Source of the DNA: an uncultured Mollicutes bacterium
Lineage (GTDB): Bacteria > Bacillota_I > Bacilli_A > ML615J-28 > CAG-313
DNA length: 10,167 nt
NCBI GenBank assembly: GCA_900538885.1
Contig: UQAI01000057.1
Coordinates: 1-10,167 of the forward strand
Reading direction: 5' to 3'
Shown: positions 1-5,288 of the stretch, one piece after another
Layout: each line of letters opens with the position of its first letter
Position numbering within the stretch: position 1 is the first letter of the stretch
Position numbers and translations under genes: made by a program
Notes under the pieces: generated by a model
What the model saw: the letters and a program-made list of their open reading frames with translations, nothing else
Databases searched by the model: none
What the model was told of the DNA's origin: nothing

Positions 1-38
1 GTTATTTTCATAACCTCTCAGCCGTAAGCTCCGCTAAT
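1..38 (-). promoter_or_regulatory. TPP riboswitch (THI box), 5' part, cut by the left window edge
   Basis: Read on the minus strand, 38 to 1 gives GCGGAGCTTACGG, then the hallmark CTGAGA (21-16), then GGTTATGAAAATAAC. This is the order of the first half of the thiamine-pyrophosphate aptamer: P1/P2 strand, then the CTGAGA that binds the pyrimidine ring, then the P3 hairpin GGTTAT/ATAAC. The second half (ACCTGATCTGG-like) would lie to the left of the window. A minus-strand promoter sits just upstream at 52-79. The controlled gene is not visible. Genes under TPP control are normally thiamine uptake or synthesis genes such as thiT, thiM or tenA. Identification is from the motif only. Confidence 0.8.
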
Positions 39-51
39 ATATCTAATATAT

Positions 52-79
52 ATTATAAATATTATTTGACAAAAGTCAA
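52..79 (-). promoter_or_regulatory. Promoter of the TPP-riboswitch transcript
   Basis: On the minus strand, TTGACT (79-74) and TATAAT (57-52) are separated by 16 bases. The predicted start near 45 places the aptamer immediately at the 5' end of the transcript, as expected for a riboswitch leader. Confidence 0.65.
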
Positions 80-97
80 GAAATGTCGCTTGACTTT
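72..97. repeat. Inverted repeat AAAGTCAAG/CTTGACTTT between divergent promoters
   Basis: A perfect 9-bp inverted repeat (72-80 and 89-97) has an 8-base spacer. The left arm contains the -35 box of the leftward riboswitch promoter. A third copy of the core, TTGAC, lies at 66-70, facing GTCAA at 75-79. It could be a protein-binding site shared by the two divergent promoters, or simply a consequence of the -35 sequence. No regulator is encoded next to it in this window. Confidence 0.4.
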
Positions 98-116
98 GCT
101 ATTATTACATATTTAA

Positions 117-145
117 TTGACTAACATTTTCAAAAATGATATAAT
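117..145 (+). promoter_or_regulatory. SigA-type promoter of the small membrane protein gene
   Basis: TTGACT (117-122), a 17-base spacer and a perfect TATAAT (140-145) form a near-consensus promoter. Transcription should start near 152. That leaves a leader of about 32 bases with AGGAGG at 168-173, ten bases before the ATG at 184. Confidence 0.8.
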
Positions 146-183
146 AATACCAGTTGTATATTTATATAGGAGGTTAGATTTAT

Positions 184-708
184 ATGGCTAAAAGAAAAAA
201 TAATAGTAATGTTAAAAAAATATGTTCACTTGTTGCAGTAGTGTTTGGATTAATTGCTATTGCGATGATTTTTCTACCTGCAATTAATATTTTTGATAAA
301 GATATTAATGGCGTAAAAGCAGTATTTGGTTATTCAGAAACTACAGGAACAATAATAAAGGTGAGTAGACAGATATTAGGATTATCAATAGGTAATTTAA
401 TAACTTATATTTTGGTTGTTATAGGCTTAGTATTTTCTCTTTTAACCTTAACTAAAATAGGTAGAAAAAATAAAGTATTACCACTTTTTGCTACAGTAGT
501 ATTTATTGCAGCAGGTGTATTATTCTTTTTTCAAGTTAACTTTGTAGTTCTTAGTACTGATCTTCTAGAAATGTTATCTATTGATCCAGCAGAATATATT
601 AAACATGTTAAAAGTGAAAGTACTTTGCTAGTAGGTCCAATCATTGCAGGTGTTTTATCTATCATTGCTGGATTATGTTCTGCAGTATCTGGATTATTAA
701 CAAAATAA
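184..708 (+). CDS. Small four-helix membrane protein of unknown function
   Basis: This 174-residue protein is not recognised as a named family. It has a basic N-terminus (KRKNN, residues 3-7) followed by four hydrophobic stretches at about 13-35, 68-90, 98-118 and 148-172. That predicts both ends in the cytoplasm and two extracellular loops. The first loop (about 36-67) contains a conserved-looking KAVFGY segment. A KIGRKNK basic loop (91-97) between helices 2 and 3 supports the inside orientation. There are no catalytic motifs or lipobox. The start is supported by AGGAGG ten bases upstream. It is transcribed alone, between its own promoter and a terminator. The integral-membrane assignment is firm; the role is unknown. 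Confidence 0.85.
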   Translation: MAKRKNNSNVKKICSLVAVVFGLIAIAMIFLPAINIFDKDINGVKAVFGYSETTGTIIKVSRQILGLSIGNLITYILVVIGLVFSLLTLTKIGRKNKVLPLFATVVFIAAGVLFFFQVNFVVLSTDLLEMLSIDPAEYIKHVKSESTLLVGPIIAGVLSIIAGLCSAVSGLLTK

Positions 709-715
709 AAGAAAA

Positions 716-744
716 ACCTGATAAAAAATATCAGGTATTTTTTT
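716..744 (+). terminator. Rho-independent terminator
   Basis: The perfect 8-bp stem ACCTGATA/TATCAGGT (716-723, 729-736) with an A5 loop is followed by ATTTTTTT, starting eight bases after the stop of the small membrane protein gene. It also separates that gene from the oppositely oriented tRNA. Confidence 0.85.
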
Positions 745-748
745 AAGA

Positions 749-824
749 TGGTGCTGAGAATGGGAATCGAACCTACGACCTACTGATTACGAGTCAGTTG
801 CTCTACCGACTGAGCTATCCCAGC
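749..824 (-). tRNA. tRNA-Thr (anticodon CGT)
   Basis: The minus strand folds into a 76-base cloverleaf with an encoded CCA end. The acceptor is GCTGGGA/TCTCAGC (one G-U pair), the D arm is GCTC/GAGC, and the anticodon stem is ACTGA/TCAGT around the loop CTCGTAA. The T loop is TTCGATT. Anticodon CGT (plus-strand ACG at 789-791) reads ACG, so it is a threonine tRNA. The T stem GTAGG/CCCAT holds one A-C mismatch (774 with 762) and one G-U pair, so it is weaker than usual. No convincing dedicated promoter was found. Weak TATGAT/TATAAT matches lie in the AT-rich stretch 830-890 on the minus strand. Confidence 0.93.
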
Positions 825-910
825 AGCATATATATTTTATCATACTTTCTCATTTTTTGCATAGATAAAACATTTTAAGTATTATATAATGTTATTTATC
901 AATATTTTGA

Positions 911-950
911 AAAAAAGTAGAAGATAGAATAAGACTATTTTCTACTTTTT
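911..950 (-). terminator. Terminator overlapping the stop codon of the nuclease lipoprotein
   Basis: The inverted repeat AAAAAGTAGAAGATAG (912-927) with CTATTTTCTACTTTTT (935-950) makes a 16-bp stem with one wobble pair and a 7-base loop. On the minus strand it is followed by a run of seven T (916-910). The 5' arm of the RNA hairpin contains the last codon and the TAG stop of the nuclease gene. The repeat is nearly symmetrical, but only the minus strand has a gene ending here. Confidence 0.8.
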
Positions 951-1757
951 GGCTTTATAGTTATAATTTGGATCAATTTCTCCATAGAACCTACGACCTG
1001 TTTTTTTCGCAAGCATTGCGGTTTCAAGCATAATGTTAAAATATTTTGAATTTGATGAAGCAGTAGAATTACTATATGCTTCTTGAACTAGTTGTAAATT
1101 CAGTAATTTACCATCCACCCAGACCCAGGCTAAATATCTACCATAAGTTTCTGTGCGTGCTCCTTCAGCTTCCAAAACAATTGTAGTAGCATTATTTAAA
1201 ATGTTCGATGTAAAGCTAGAGGCTGCTTTTCCCCATGGATCAGTAGTATAAGTTGATTCAGGTGTGTCAATTCCTAAAAATCTAACACGAATTTGCTCCG
1301 TGACAGTTGTAGAATTTCGATCATAAAAGTATGCAGTATCGCCATCTACACATCGTGAAAGCACAACCTCACCAATACCATCATCAATGAAACTTTTATT
1401 TTTATAGTCAACATCTAACGTTACTCTATCTAGATTATTAATATTAAGATGTAATGGAGTGGTATATATGTAAACTAATTTATCAGTGCTTACACTACTA
1501 CCGATATCAAGCCCTGATTCATATCTTACAAATTTATCATAATCATTTTGAGTGTTACAAACAATTTTTTCAAATTTAAAGGCATAAGATATTTTTAATT
1601 CATCAAGTTTTAGAGAAATTTGTTCTCTAGAAAGTCCAGTTAAATCTGGAAGTTCTACCATTTTAGAATTATTATCAGTATTATTTGTACAACACTGAAG
1701 AAACAATAATCCTGCCAAAATTAATAATAGTGAAAATAATCTAATTCTTTTAGTCAT
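942..1757 (-). CDS. Secreted lipoprotein nuclease: PASTA domain plus staphylococcal-type thermonuclease domain
   Basis: This 271-residue protein is predicted to be a calcium-dependent nuclease anchored outside the membrane. Residues 1-21 form a lipoprotein signal (KRIR, then a hydrophobic core) ending at C22. The lipobox LFLQ-C is atypical, with Q at -1. Residues 35-101 resemble a PASTA domain (VELPDLTGLS, then a final VYIYTT strand), a fold that binds peptidoglycan in other proteins. Residues 129-263 are an SNase domain with all expected active-site residues: D140 in VDGDT, R159, D164/T165/E167 in GIDTPE, and R207 in YGRYLAW. These correspond to D21, R35, D40, T41, E43 and R87 of the Staphylococcus enzyme. 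AGAGGTG at 1769-1763 precedes the ATG. It is monocistronic and divergent from the CHAP lipoprotein. Likely roles are degrading extracellular DNA for nutrition or as protection. The SNase assignment is firm; the PASTA assignment is somewhat less so. Confidence 0.9.
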   Translation of the reverse strand: MTKRIRLFSLLLILAGLLFLQCCTNNTDNNSKMVELPDLTGLSREQISLKLDELKISYAFKFEKIVCNTQNDYDKFVRYESGLDIGSSVSTDKLVYIYTTPLHLNINNLDRVTLDVDYKNKSFIDDGIGEVVLSRCVDGDTAYFYDRNSTTVTEQIRVRFLGIDTPESTYTTDPWGKAASSFTSNILNNATTIVLEAEGARTETYGRYLAWVWVDGKLLNLQLVQEAYSNSTASSNSKYFNIMLETAMLAKKTGRRFYGEIDPNYNYKAKK

Positions 1758-1775
1758 AGTATCACCTCTACACTA

Positions 1776-1805
1776 ATTATACCATTTATTATAGAAAAAA
1801 ACCAA
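1776..1805 (-). promoter_or_regulatory. Promoter of the nuclease lipoprotein gene (extended -10)
   Basis: On the minus strand, TGGTATAAT (1784-1776) is a consensus extended -10. A weak -35, TTGGTT (1805-1800), lies 18 bases upstream. The start near 1769 would place the AGAGGTG ribosome binding site almost at the 5' end of the mRNA. Confidence 0.6.
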
Positions 1806-1835
1806 CAAATGAATAAGAAATATATACATAAAATA

Positions 1836-1863
1836 TTGACTTATCGACAAAATATGCTATAAT
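1836..1863 (+). promoter_or_regulatory. Promoter of the CHAP lipoprotein gene (extended -10)
   Basis: TTGACT (1836-1841), a 16-base spacer and TATAAT (1858-1863) preceded by TGC form an extended -10 promoter. Transcription would start near 1870, which excludes the upstream in-frame TTG at 1866 as the start codon of the gene. Confidence 0.75.
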
Positions 1864-1895
1864 TATTGTATAGAAAAATGAAAGAAGGTAACATG

Positions 1896-3545
1896 ATGAA
1901 ACGAGGTATAAAATATTTATTCGCGATACTATGCTCATTTGTTTTGGTAAGTTGTGGACCAGAAAAAGAAATAGAAGTACCAAAAACAGAAGTAACAATT
2001 AATATTAATGACACAGTAGAGCAAGGATACTTAGATTTATTAACTATTAAATCTAATGACATAGAAGGTACGCTTGATGATTTTAACTATCATATTAGTT
2101 TATCTAATGATAATTTAGTGTATTATAATGAAGGTTATCTTTTCGCAAATTCTATTGGTCCAACTAAACTTACAGTTTTAGATACTAGTAATAAAGAACT
2201 TGCAAGTAAAGATATTACAGTAGTACAAAATAACACAAAAGAACAAATTCCAGAATTTAATTTATCAAAAGAATTTATGGAAATGAATGAATCTATCGCT
2301 CTTAGAATGAAAAACTATGATGATTATAGTTTATTTGATATTTTTGTTTTCAACCCTAATATTACGATGCTAAATAATCAAAATCGTTTTATTCCACTTG
2401 GATTTGGTACGGCAGATGTTTTTGTAAGATTAAAAACAGATTATACTTGTACTGCCCATACTCAAATTTTTGTTGTGGAAGATGCACCTAAACTATTTAT
2501 TTCAAAAGATAAACTTAATGTTAGCGAAAAAGCTTATTTAGATATCACTAATTTAGGCGTAACAAAAGGCGAAAGTTTAAGTGACTTTACATGGGAATTA
2601 AGCAACGATAATATTGTACTTAATGATGATTATACTTTAACCGCAATGCGACCTGGTACTACTAATTTAGTTGTTACTTCACGTGCTAATAAGTTTGTTA
2701 GTACTACATATAGTTTAGAAGTATTAGATAGTACAAACACTAAAGTTAATATATCTATTAAAGAAAGCTATTTGGGCTCAATAAAAAAAGGTGAACAATT
2801 CCATGTTAGTTTAAATGAAGGATATACTTTAGAAAATATAACTTTTGGAACTAGTAACGAACAAATTATAAGACATATTTTTGATGATTTGTTTATGGCA
2901 GTTGATGAAGGATATGTTACAATGTATGCTTATGAAACTGGTAACCCTCAAAATAAATCAATATATCGTATTAAAGTAGAAGGTATAGCTGAAGTTGATT
3001 ATGTATCAAGAGTATTAAATCTTGCCCTTGGTGAAAAAGGCTATGTTGAAAGATACGATGAGGCAACTGGTGAGTATGTTAATGACACTAAATACAATCA
3101 TTGGTATAATATGGAAGGTGCATGGTGCGCAATGTTTGTTTCATGGTGCTGGTATCATGCAGGTCTTAGCCAAGATATATTATTAAAGTATTGTAGCGTA
3201 TCAGTTGGTTGTGCTTGGTGTAAAGATCAAGGTATATTTAAATACAAAGAAGATTATCATCCAAAGTCAGGAGATATCATTTTCTTCTTAAGTGCAGGTT
3301 CTTCACATACTGGTATGGTAGTTTATGCTGATGATACTTACGTTTATACAATTGAAGGAAATGCAAGTAATAGAGTAGATGTATGGCGTTGGTCATTGAA
3401 AGATGCTAGAATTACTGGTTATGGAACACCTAATTACCCTGCATATAGTGGTACACTAGAAGACTTTAGTTGGATTACCACTAAAAAGACAGATGATGGT
3501 AAATACTGGTGGAATAATGTTCCTGAAAAACAAATCACACAATAA
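1896..3545 (+). CDS. Cell-surface lipoprotein with Ig-like stalk and C-terminal CHAP amidase/endopeptidase domain
   Basis: Reading from ATG 1896 gives 549 residues. Residues 1-19 are a lipoprotein signal with lipobox LVS-C20. Residues about 30-365 are strand-rich Ig-like repeats of the bacterial BIG2 kind, although divergent. Examples are near ELSNDNIVLNDDYTLTAMRP and TFGTSNEQIIRHIFDDLFMA, the pattern 'difference of now, value, constant, transition'. Residues about 370-520 are a CHAP domain. Its likely nucleophile is C411 in AWCAMFVSWC, its histidine H471 in SSHTGMVV, and E487/N489 in IEGNAS complete the site. CHAP enzymes cut peptidoglycan amide bonds, so this is probably a membrane-tethered wall hydrolase. 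AGAAGG (1883-1888) is 7 bases before ATG 1896. ATG 1893 is a possible alternative, and TTG 1866 lies upstream of the predicted transcript start. It is monocistronic. Confidence 0.88.
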   Translation: MKRGIKYLFAILCSFVLVSCGPEKEIEVPKTEVTININDTVEQGYLDLLTIKSNDIEGTLDDFNYHISLSNDNLVYYNEGYLFANSIGPTKLTVLDTSNKELASKDITVVQNNTKEQIPEFNLSKEFMEMNESIALRMKNYDDYSLFDIFVFNPNITMLNNQNRFIPLGFGTADVFVRLKTDYTCTAHTQIFVVEDAPKLFISKDKLNVSEKAYLDITNLGVTKGESLSDFTWELSNDNIVLNDDYTLTAMRPGTTNLVVTSRANKFVSTTYSLEVLDSTNTKVNISIKESYLGSIKKGEQFHVSLNEGYTLENITFGTSNEQIIRHIFDDLFMAVDEGYVTMYAYETGNPQNKSIYRIKVEGIAEVDYVSRVLNLALGEKGYVERYDEATGEYVNDTKYNHWYNMEGAWCAMFVSWCWYHAGLSQDILLKYCSVSVGCAWCKDQGIFKYKEDYHPKSGDIIFFLSAGSSHTGMVVYADDTYVYTIEGNASNRVDVWRWSLKDARITGYGTPNYPAYSGTLEDFSWITTKKTDDGKYWWNNVPEKQITQ

Positions 3546-3547
3546 AG

Positions 3548-3574
3548 AAGAGGTATTGAGAAATACCTTTTTTT
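3548..3574 (+). terminator. Terminator of the CHAP lipoprotein gene
   Basis: The stem AGGTATT/AATACCT (3551-3557, 3562-3568), extended by a wobble and two A-T pairs, is followed by seven T (3568-3574). The T run merges into the first copy of the 45-bp repeat that precedes the toxin-antitoxin pair. Confidence 0.8.
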
Positions 3575-3615
3575 CTCCAATAAGTATGATAAAATAAAAC
3601 TAACTGGAGAAAATA
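3571..3615. repeat. 45-bp direct repeat, copy 1 (palindromic, candidate AbiEi operator)
   Basis: It is identical to 3648-3692 except for A at 3586 (G at 3663), with a 77-base offset. Internally it is an inverted repeat: TTTTCTCCAATAAGT (3571-3585) against ACTAACTGGAGAAAA (3599-3613), 13 of 15 pairs matching. This copy has TAAAAT but no good -35 (CTTTTT) and no start codon after its GGAG, so it looks like a regulatory copy rather than a working promoter. AbiEi proteins of known systems repress their own promoter by binding inverted repeats, which is why an operator role is inferred. Confidence 0.7.
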
Positions 3616-3643
3616 AAAAAGAAATCATTAAAAAGTTATTTAC

Positions 3644-3672
3644 TTGATTTTCTCCAATAAGTGTGATAAAAT
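3644..3672 (+). promoter_or_regulatory. Promoter of the abiEi-abiEii operon
   Basis: TTGATT (3644-3649), a 17-base spacer and TAAAAT (3667-3672). The predicted start near 3679 gives a very short leader with GGAG (3683-3686) eight bases before ATG 3695. The in-frame TTG at 3644 is the -35 box itself, so it cannot be the translation start. Confidence 0.75.
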
Positions 3673-3692
3673 AAAACTAACTGGAGAAAATA
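3648..3692. repeat. 45-bp direct repeat, copy 2 (operator overlapping the -10 and ribosome binding site)
   Basis: This is the second copy of the repeat. Its arms TTTTCTCCAATAAGT (3648-3662) and ACTAACTGGAGAAAA (3676-3690) are centred on 3669, inside the TAAAAT -10 box. The right arm contains the GGAG ribosome binding site. A protein bound here would cover the promoter core, which fits autorepression by the AbiEi product. Confidence 0.72.
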
Positions 3693-3694
3693 GT

Positions 3695-4282
3695 ATGATT
3701 TTAAATACACAACAATTAATAAAAAAATATGACAACTATGTTGATCCAAAAGGTAAAATTGCACGAGATGTTAAAAATGGAAAACTATTTTGTGTTCGAC
3801 GTGGTTTATATGAAACAAACAAAAATGTTGATGGTCTTAAATTAGCACAATTTATATATTCACCTTCCTATGTTTCTTTTGAATATGTACTTTCACAATG
3901 GTCAATAATACCTGAGGCTGTATATAACACATATACTTGTGCAACATTTAACAAAAGAAGAAAAAAACAATTTACCAATGCTTTTGGATTATATTTATAT
4001 AGAGATGTTCCAAACGAGGTATTTAGATATGGTGTAAAATATTATGAGGAAGATTCGTATTCATATATGGTCGCAACAAAAGAAAAAGCATTATGTGATA
4101 TGCTTTATACTATTACACCAATGTATTCACTAAAAGAATTTAAACAACTACTATTTGAGGATTTAAGAATAGATGATGAAGAATTAAACAATATGGATAA
4201 AGAATTTATATATATGATAGCACCATTATATCACGTAAGAAATTTAGATTGGCTTGTTAAATATTTGAAGGGGGAAGAATAA
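3695..4282 (+). CDS. abiEi: Type IV toxin-antitoxin system AbiEi-family antitoxin
   Basis: This 195-residue cytoplasmic protein is predicted to neutralise the AbiEii toxin and repress the operon. Residues about 3-42 form a winged-helix region ending in the family signature LFCVRRGLYE (31-40). Residues 55-103 (SPSYVSFEYVLSQW onward) and ATKEKALCDML (127-137) match the AbiEi core. A basic patch NKRRKKQ (86-92) could contact DNA. In the type IV AbiE mechanism the antitoxin does not simply bind and block the toxin, and its N-terminal domain controls transcription through inverted repeats. The start is ATG 3695, with GGAG eight bases upstream; earlier in-frame codons lie in the promoter. The stop directly abuts the toxin ATG. 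Family assignment is confident from motifs and partner. DNA binding to the adjacent repeats is inferred. Confidence 0.88.
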   Translation: MILNTQQLIKKYDNYVDPKGKIARDVKNGKLFCVRRGLYETNKNVDGLKLAQFIYSPSYVSFEYVLSQWSIIPEAVYNTYTCATFNKRRKKQFTNAFGLYLYRDVPNEVFRYGVKYYEEDSYSYMVATKEKALCDMLYTITPMYSLKEFKQLLFEDLRIDDEELNNMDKEFIYMIAPLYHVRNLDWLVKYLKGEE

Positions 4283-5143
4283 ATGGAACAAATTCTTAAG
4301 GAAAAGTTAGAGAAATATGACTTATCAACTATTAACCAAAAAAAGAATGCCATCAAAGAAATAATTCAAGAAATGATATTGTGCGGCTTATCTCGTGGCG
4401 GTTTTTTTAATATGGCAGCTTTTTATGGTGGTACAGCATTGAGAATATTTTATGGTTTGGATAGATTTTCGGAAGATTTAGATTTTTCTTTATTAAGTGC
4501 TGATGACAAATTTAATCTAGATAAATTTTTTCCTTATATTCAAAATGAACTAAAAATTTTAGGGTTTGATTTTACTATTGAAGAAAAAATAAAACAACAT
4601 GATTCCAATATTAAATCAGTATTTTTGAAAGGTAATACCAAGGAATTACTCATTAAAGTATATGGTGATTCATTAAAAGAGTTTTCAATGCAAAAAGAGG
4701 AAATGTTAAAAATCAAATTTGAATTGGATATTAACCCTCCTACTGGTGCATGTTTTGAAGATAAGATAGGTATGTTTCCATATCCTTATTTTGTTAAATT
4801 ATATGATTTACCTTCTCTTTTTGCAGGAAAAATACATGCATGTTTGTGTAGAAATTTGAAGACTAGAATTAAAGGTAGAGATTTTTATGATTTTTCATTT
4901 TTTATTTGTAAAGGAGTAAGTGTCAATTTGGATAACTTAAAATCTAAATTGGTTGAATCTAATTTTATAAATAGTGAATATGAGTTAACAATAGATAGAT
5001 TAAAAGAACTTTTAATAGAAAAATTTCAACAAATAGATATTGAACAAGCAAAACAAGATGTTATACCTTTTTTAAAAGACAAAAAAAAGATAGATATTTG
5101 GAGTAAAGAATATTTTATACAACTTGTAAAGATGTTACAATAG
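4283..5143 (+). CDS. abiEii: AbiEii/AbiGii-family nucleotidyltransferase toxin
   Basis: This 286-residue toxin half of the type IV pair belongs to the DNA polymerase beta-like nucleotidyltransferase superfamily. Motif I is G49-G50-T51 with D65-L-D67 (GGTALRI then SEDLDFS), the metal-binding pair. Motif II is around D149 (FELDINPP). Motif III is K183 in LFAGKIHA together with KGRDFYDF (197-204), the family's most recognisable block. All expected catalytic residues are present and the length is normal, so it should be active. Known AbiEii proteins arrest growth during phage infection. It begins on the base after the antitoxin stop, with an AGGGGGAAG site at 4269-4277 inside the antitoxin's end, so translation is probably coupled. 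The operon ends at a terminator just downstream. Confidence 0.92.
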   Translation: MEQILKEKLEKYDLSTINQKKNAIKEIIQEMILCGLSRGGFFNMAAFYGGTALRIFYGLDRFSEDLDFSLLSADDKFNLDKFFPYIQNELKILGFDFTIEEKIKQHDSNIKSVFLKGNTKELLIKVYGDSLKEFSMQKEEMLKIKFELDINPPTGACFEDKIGMFPYPYFVKLYDLPSLFAGKIHACLCRNLKTRIKGRDFYDFSFFICKGVSVNLDNLKSKLVESNFINSEYELTIDRLKELLIEKFQQIDIEQAKQDVIPFLKDKKKIDIWSKEYFIQLVKMLQ

Positions 5144-5147
5144 AAAG

Positions 5148-5182
5148 AAAACTTATAACTATACATAGGTTATAAGTTTTTT
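5148..5182 (+). terminator. Terminator of the abiE operon
   Basis: A perfect 12-bp stem AAAACTTATAAC/GTTATAAGTTTT (5148-5159, 5169-5180) with a 9-base loop leads into TTTTTT. It begins five bases after the toxin stop. Confidence 0.85.
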
Positions 5183-5236
5183 CTTGGAATATATCGTAAT
5201 AATGTGTAAATAATAAATGTAAATATAGTTCATAAG

Positions 5237-5265
5237 TGGACAAACAAGCTCATTTATGGTACAAT
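5237..5265 (+). promoter_or_regulatory. Promoter of the DUF368 transporter gene
   Basis: TGGACA (5237-5242), a 17-base spacer and TACAAT (5260-5265) preceded by TGG form an extended -10. Transcription should start near 5272, just before the AAAGGAGG ribosome binding site (5275-5282). Confidence 0.7.
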
Positions 5266-5288
5266 AATTAAGCCAAAGGAGGATGACC

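Noticed and set aside
830..890. Dedicated promoter for the tRNA on the minus strand
   Set aside because: Several AT-rich -10-like matches exist but none has a convincing -35 at proper spacing, so no feature was called.
1866..1895. In-frame TTG start giving ten extra residues on the CHAP lipoprotein
   Set aside because: It lies at the -10/start-site region of the promoter, has no ribosome binding site and would put extra residues before a clean lipoprotein signal. ATG 1896 has AGAAGG seven bases upstream.
1789..2062. Two short minus-strand open frames over the CHAP gene start
   Set aside because: They run antisense through the signal peptide and stalk coding region and the divergent promoters, have no ribosome binding sites, and their hydrophobicity comes from the complement of AT-rich codons.
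3571..3692. The 45-bp repeats as a minimal CRISPR array
   Set aside because: There are only two copies, no cas genes, and the repeats contain the promoter and ribosome binding site of the toxin-antitoxin operon. An operator duplication explains them better.
3644..3694. In-frame TTG start giving 17 extra residues on AbiEi
   Set aside because: The TTG is the -35 hexamer of the operon's promoter and the added residues would be encoded by the operator repeat. ATG 3695 has GGAG at proper spacing.
5283..5288. ATG 5283 as start of the DUF368 gene
   Set aside because: It directly abuts AAAGGAGG with no spacing. ATG 5289 is optimally spaced and only two residues shorter.
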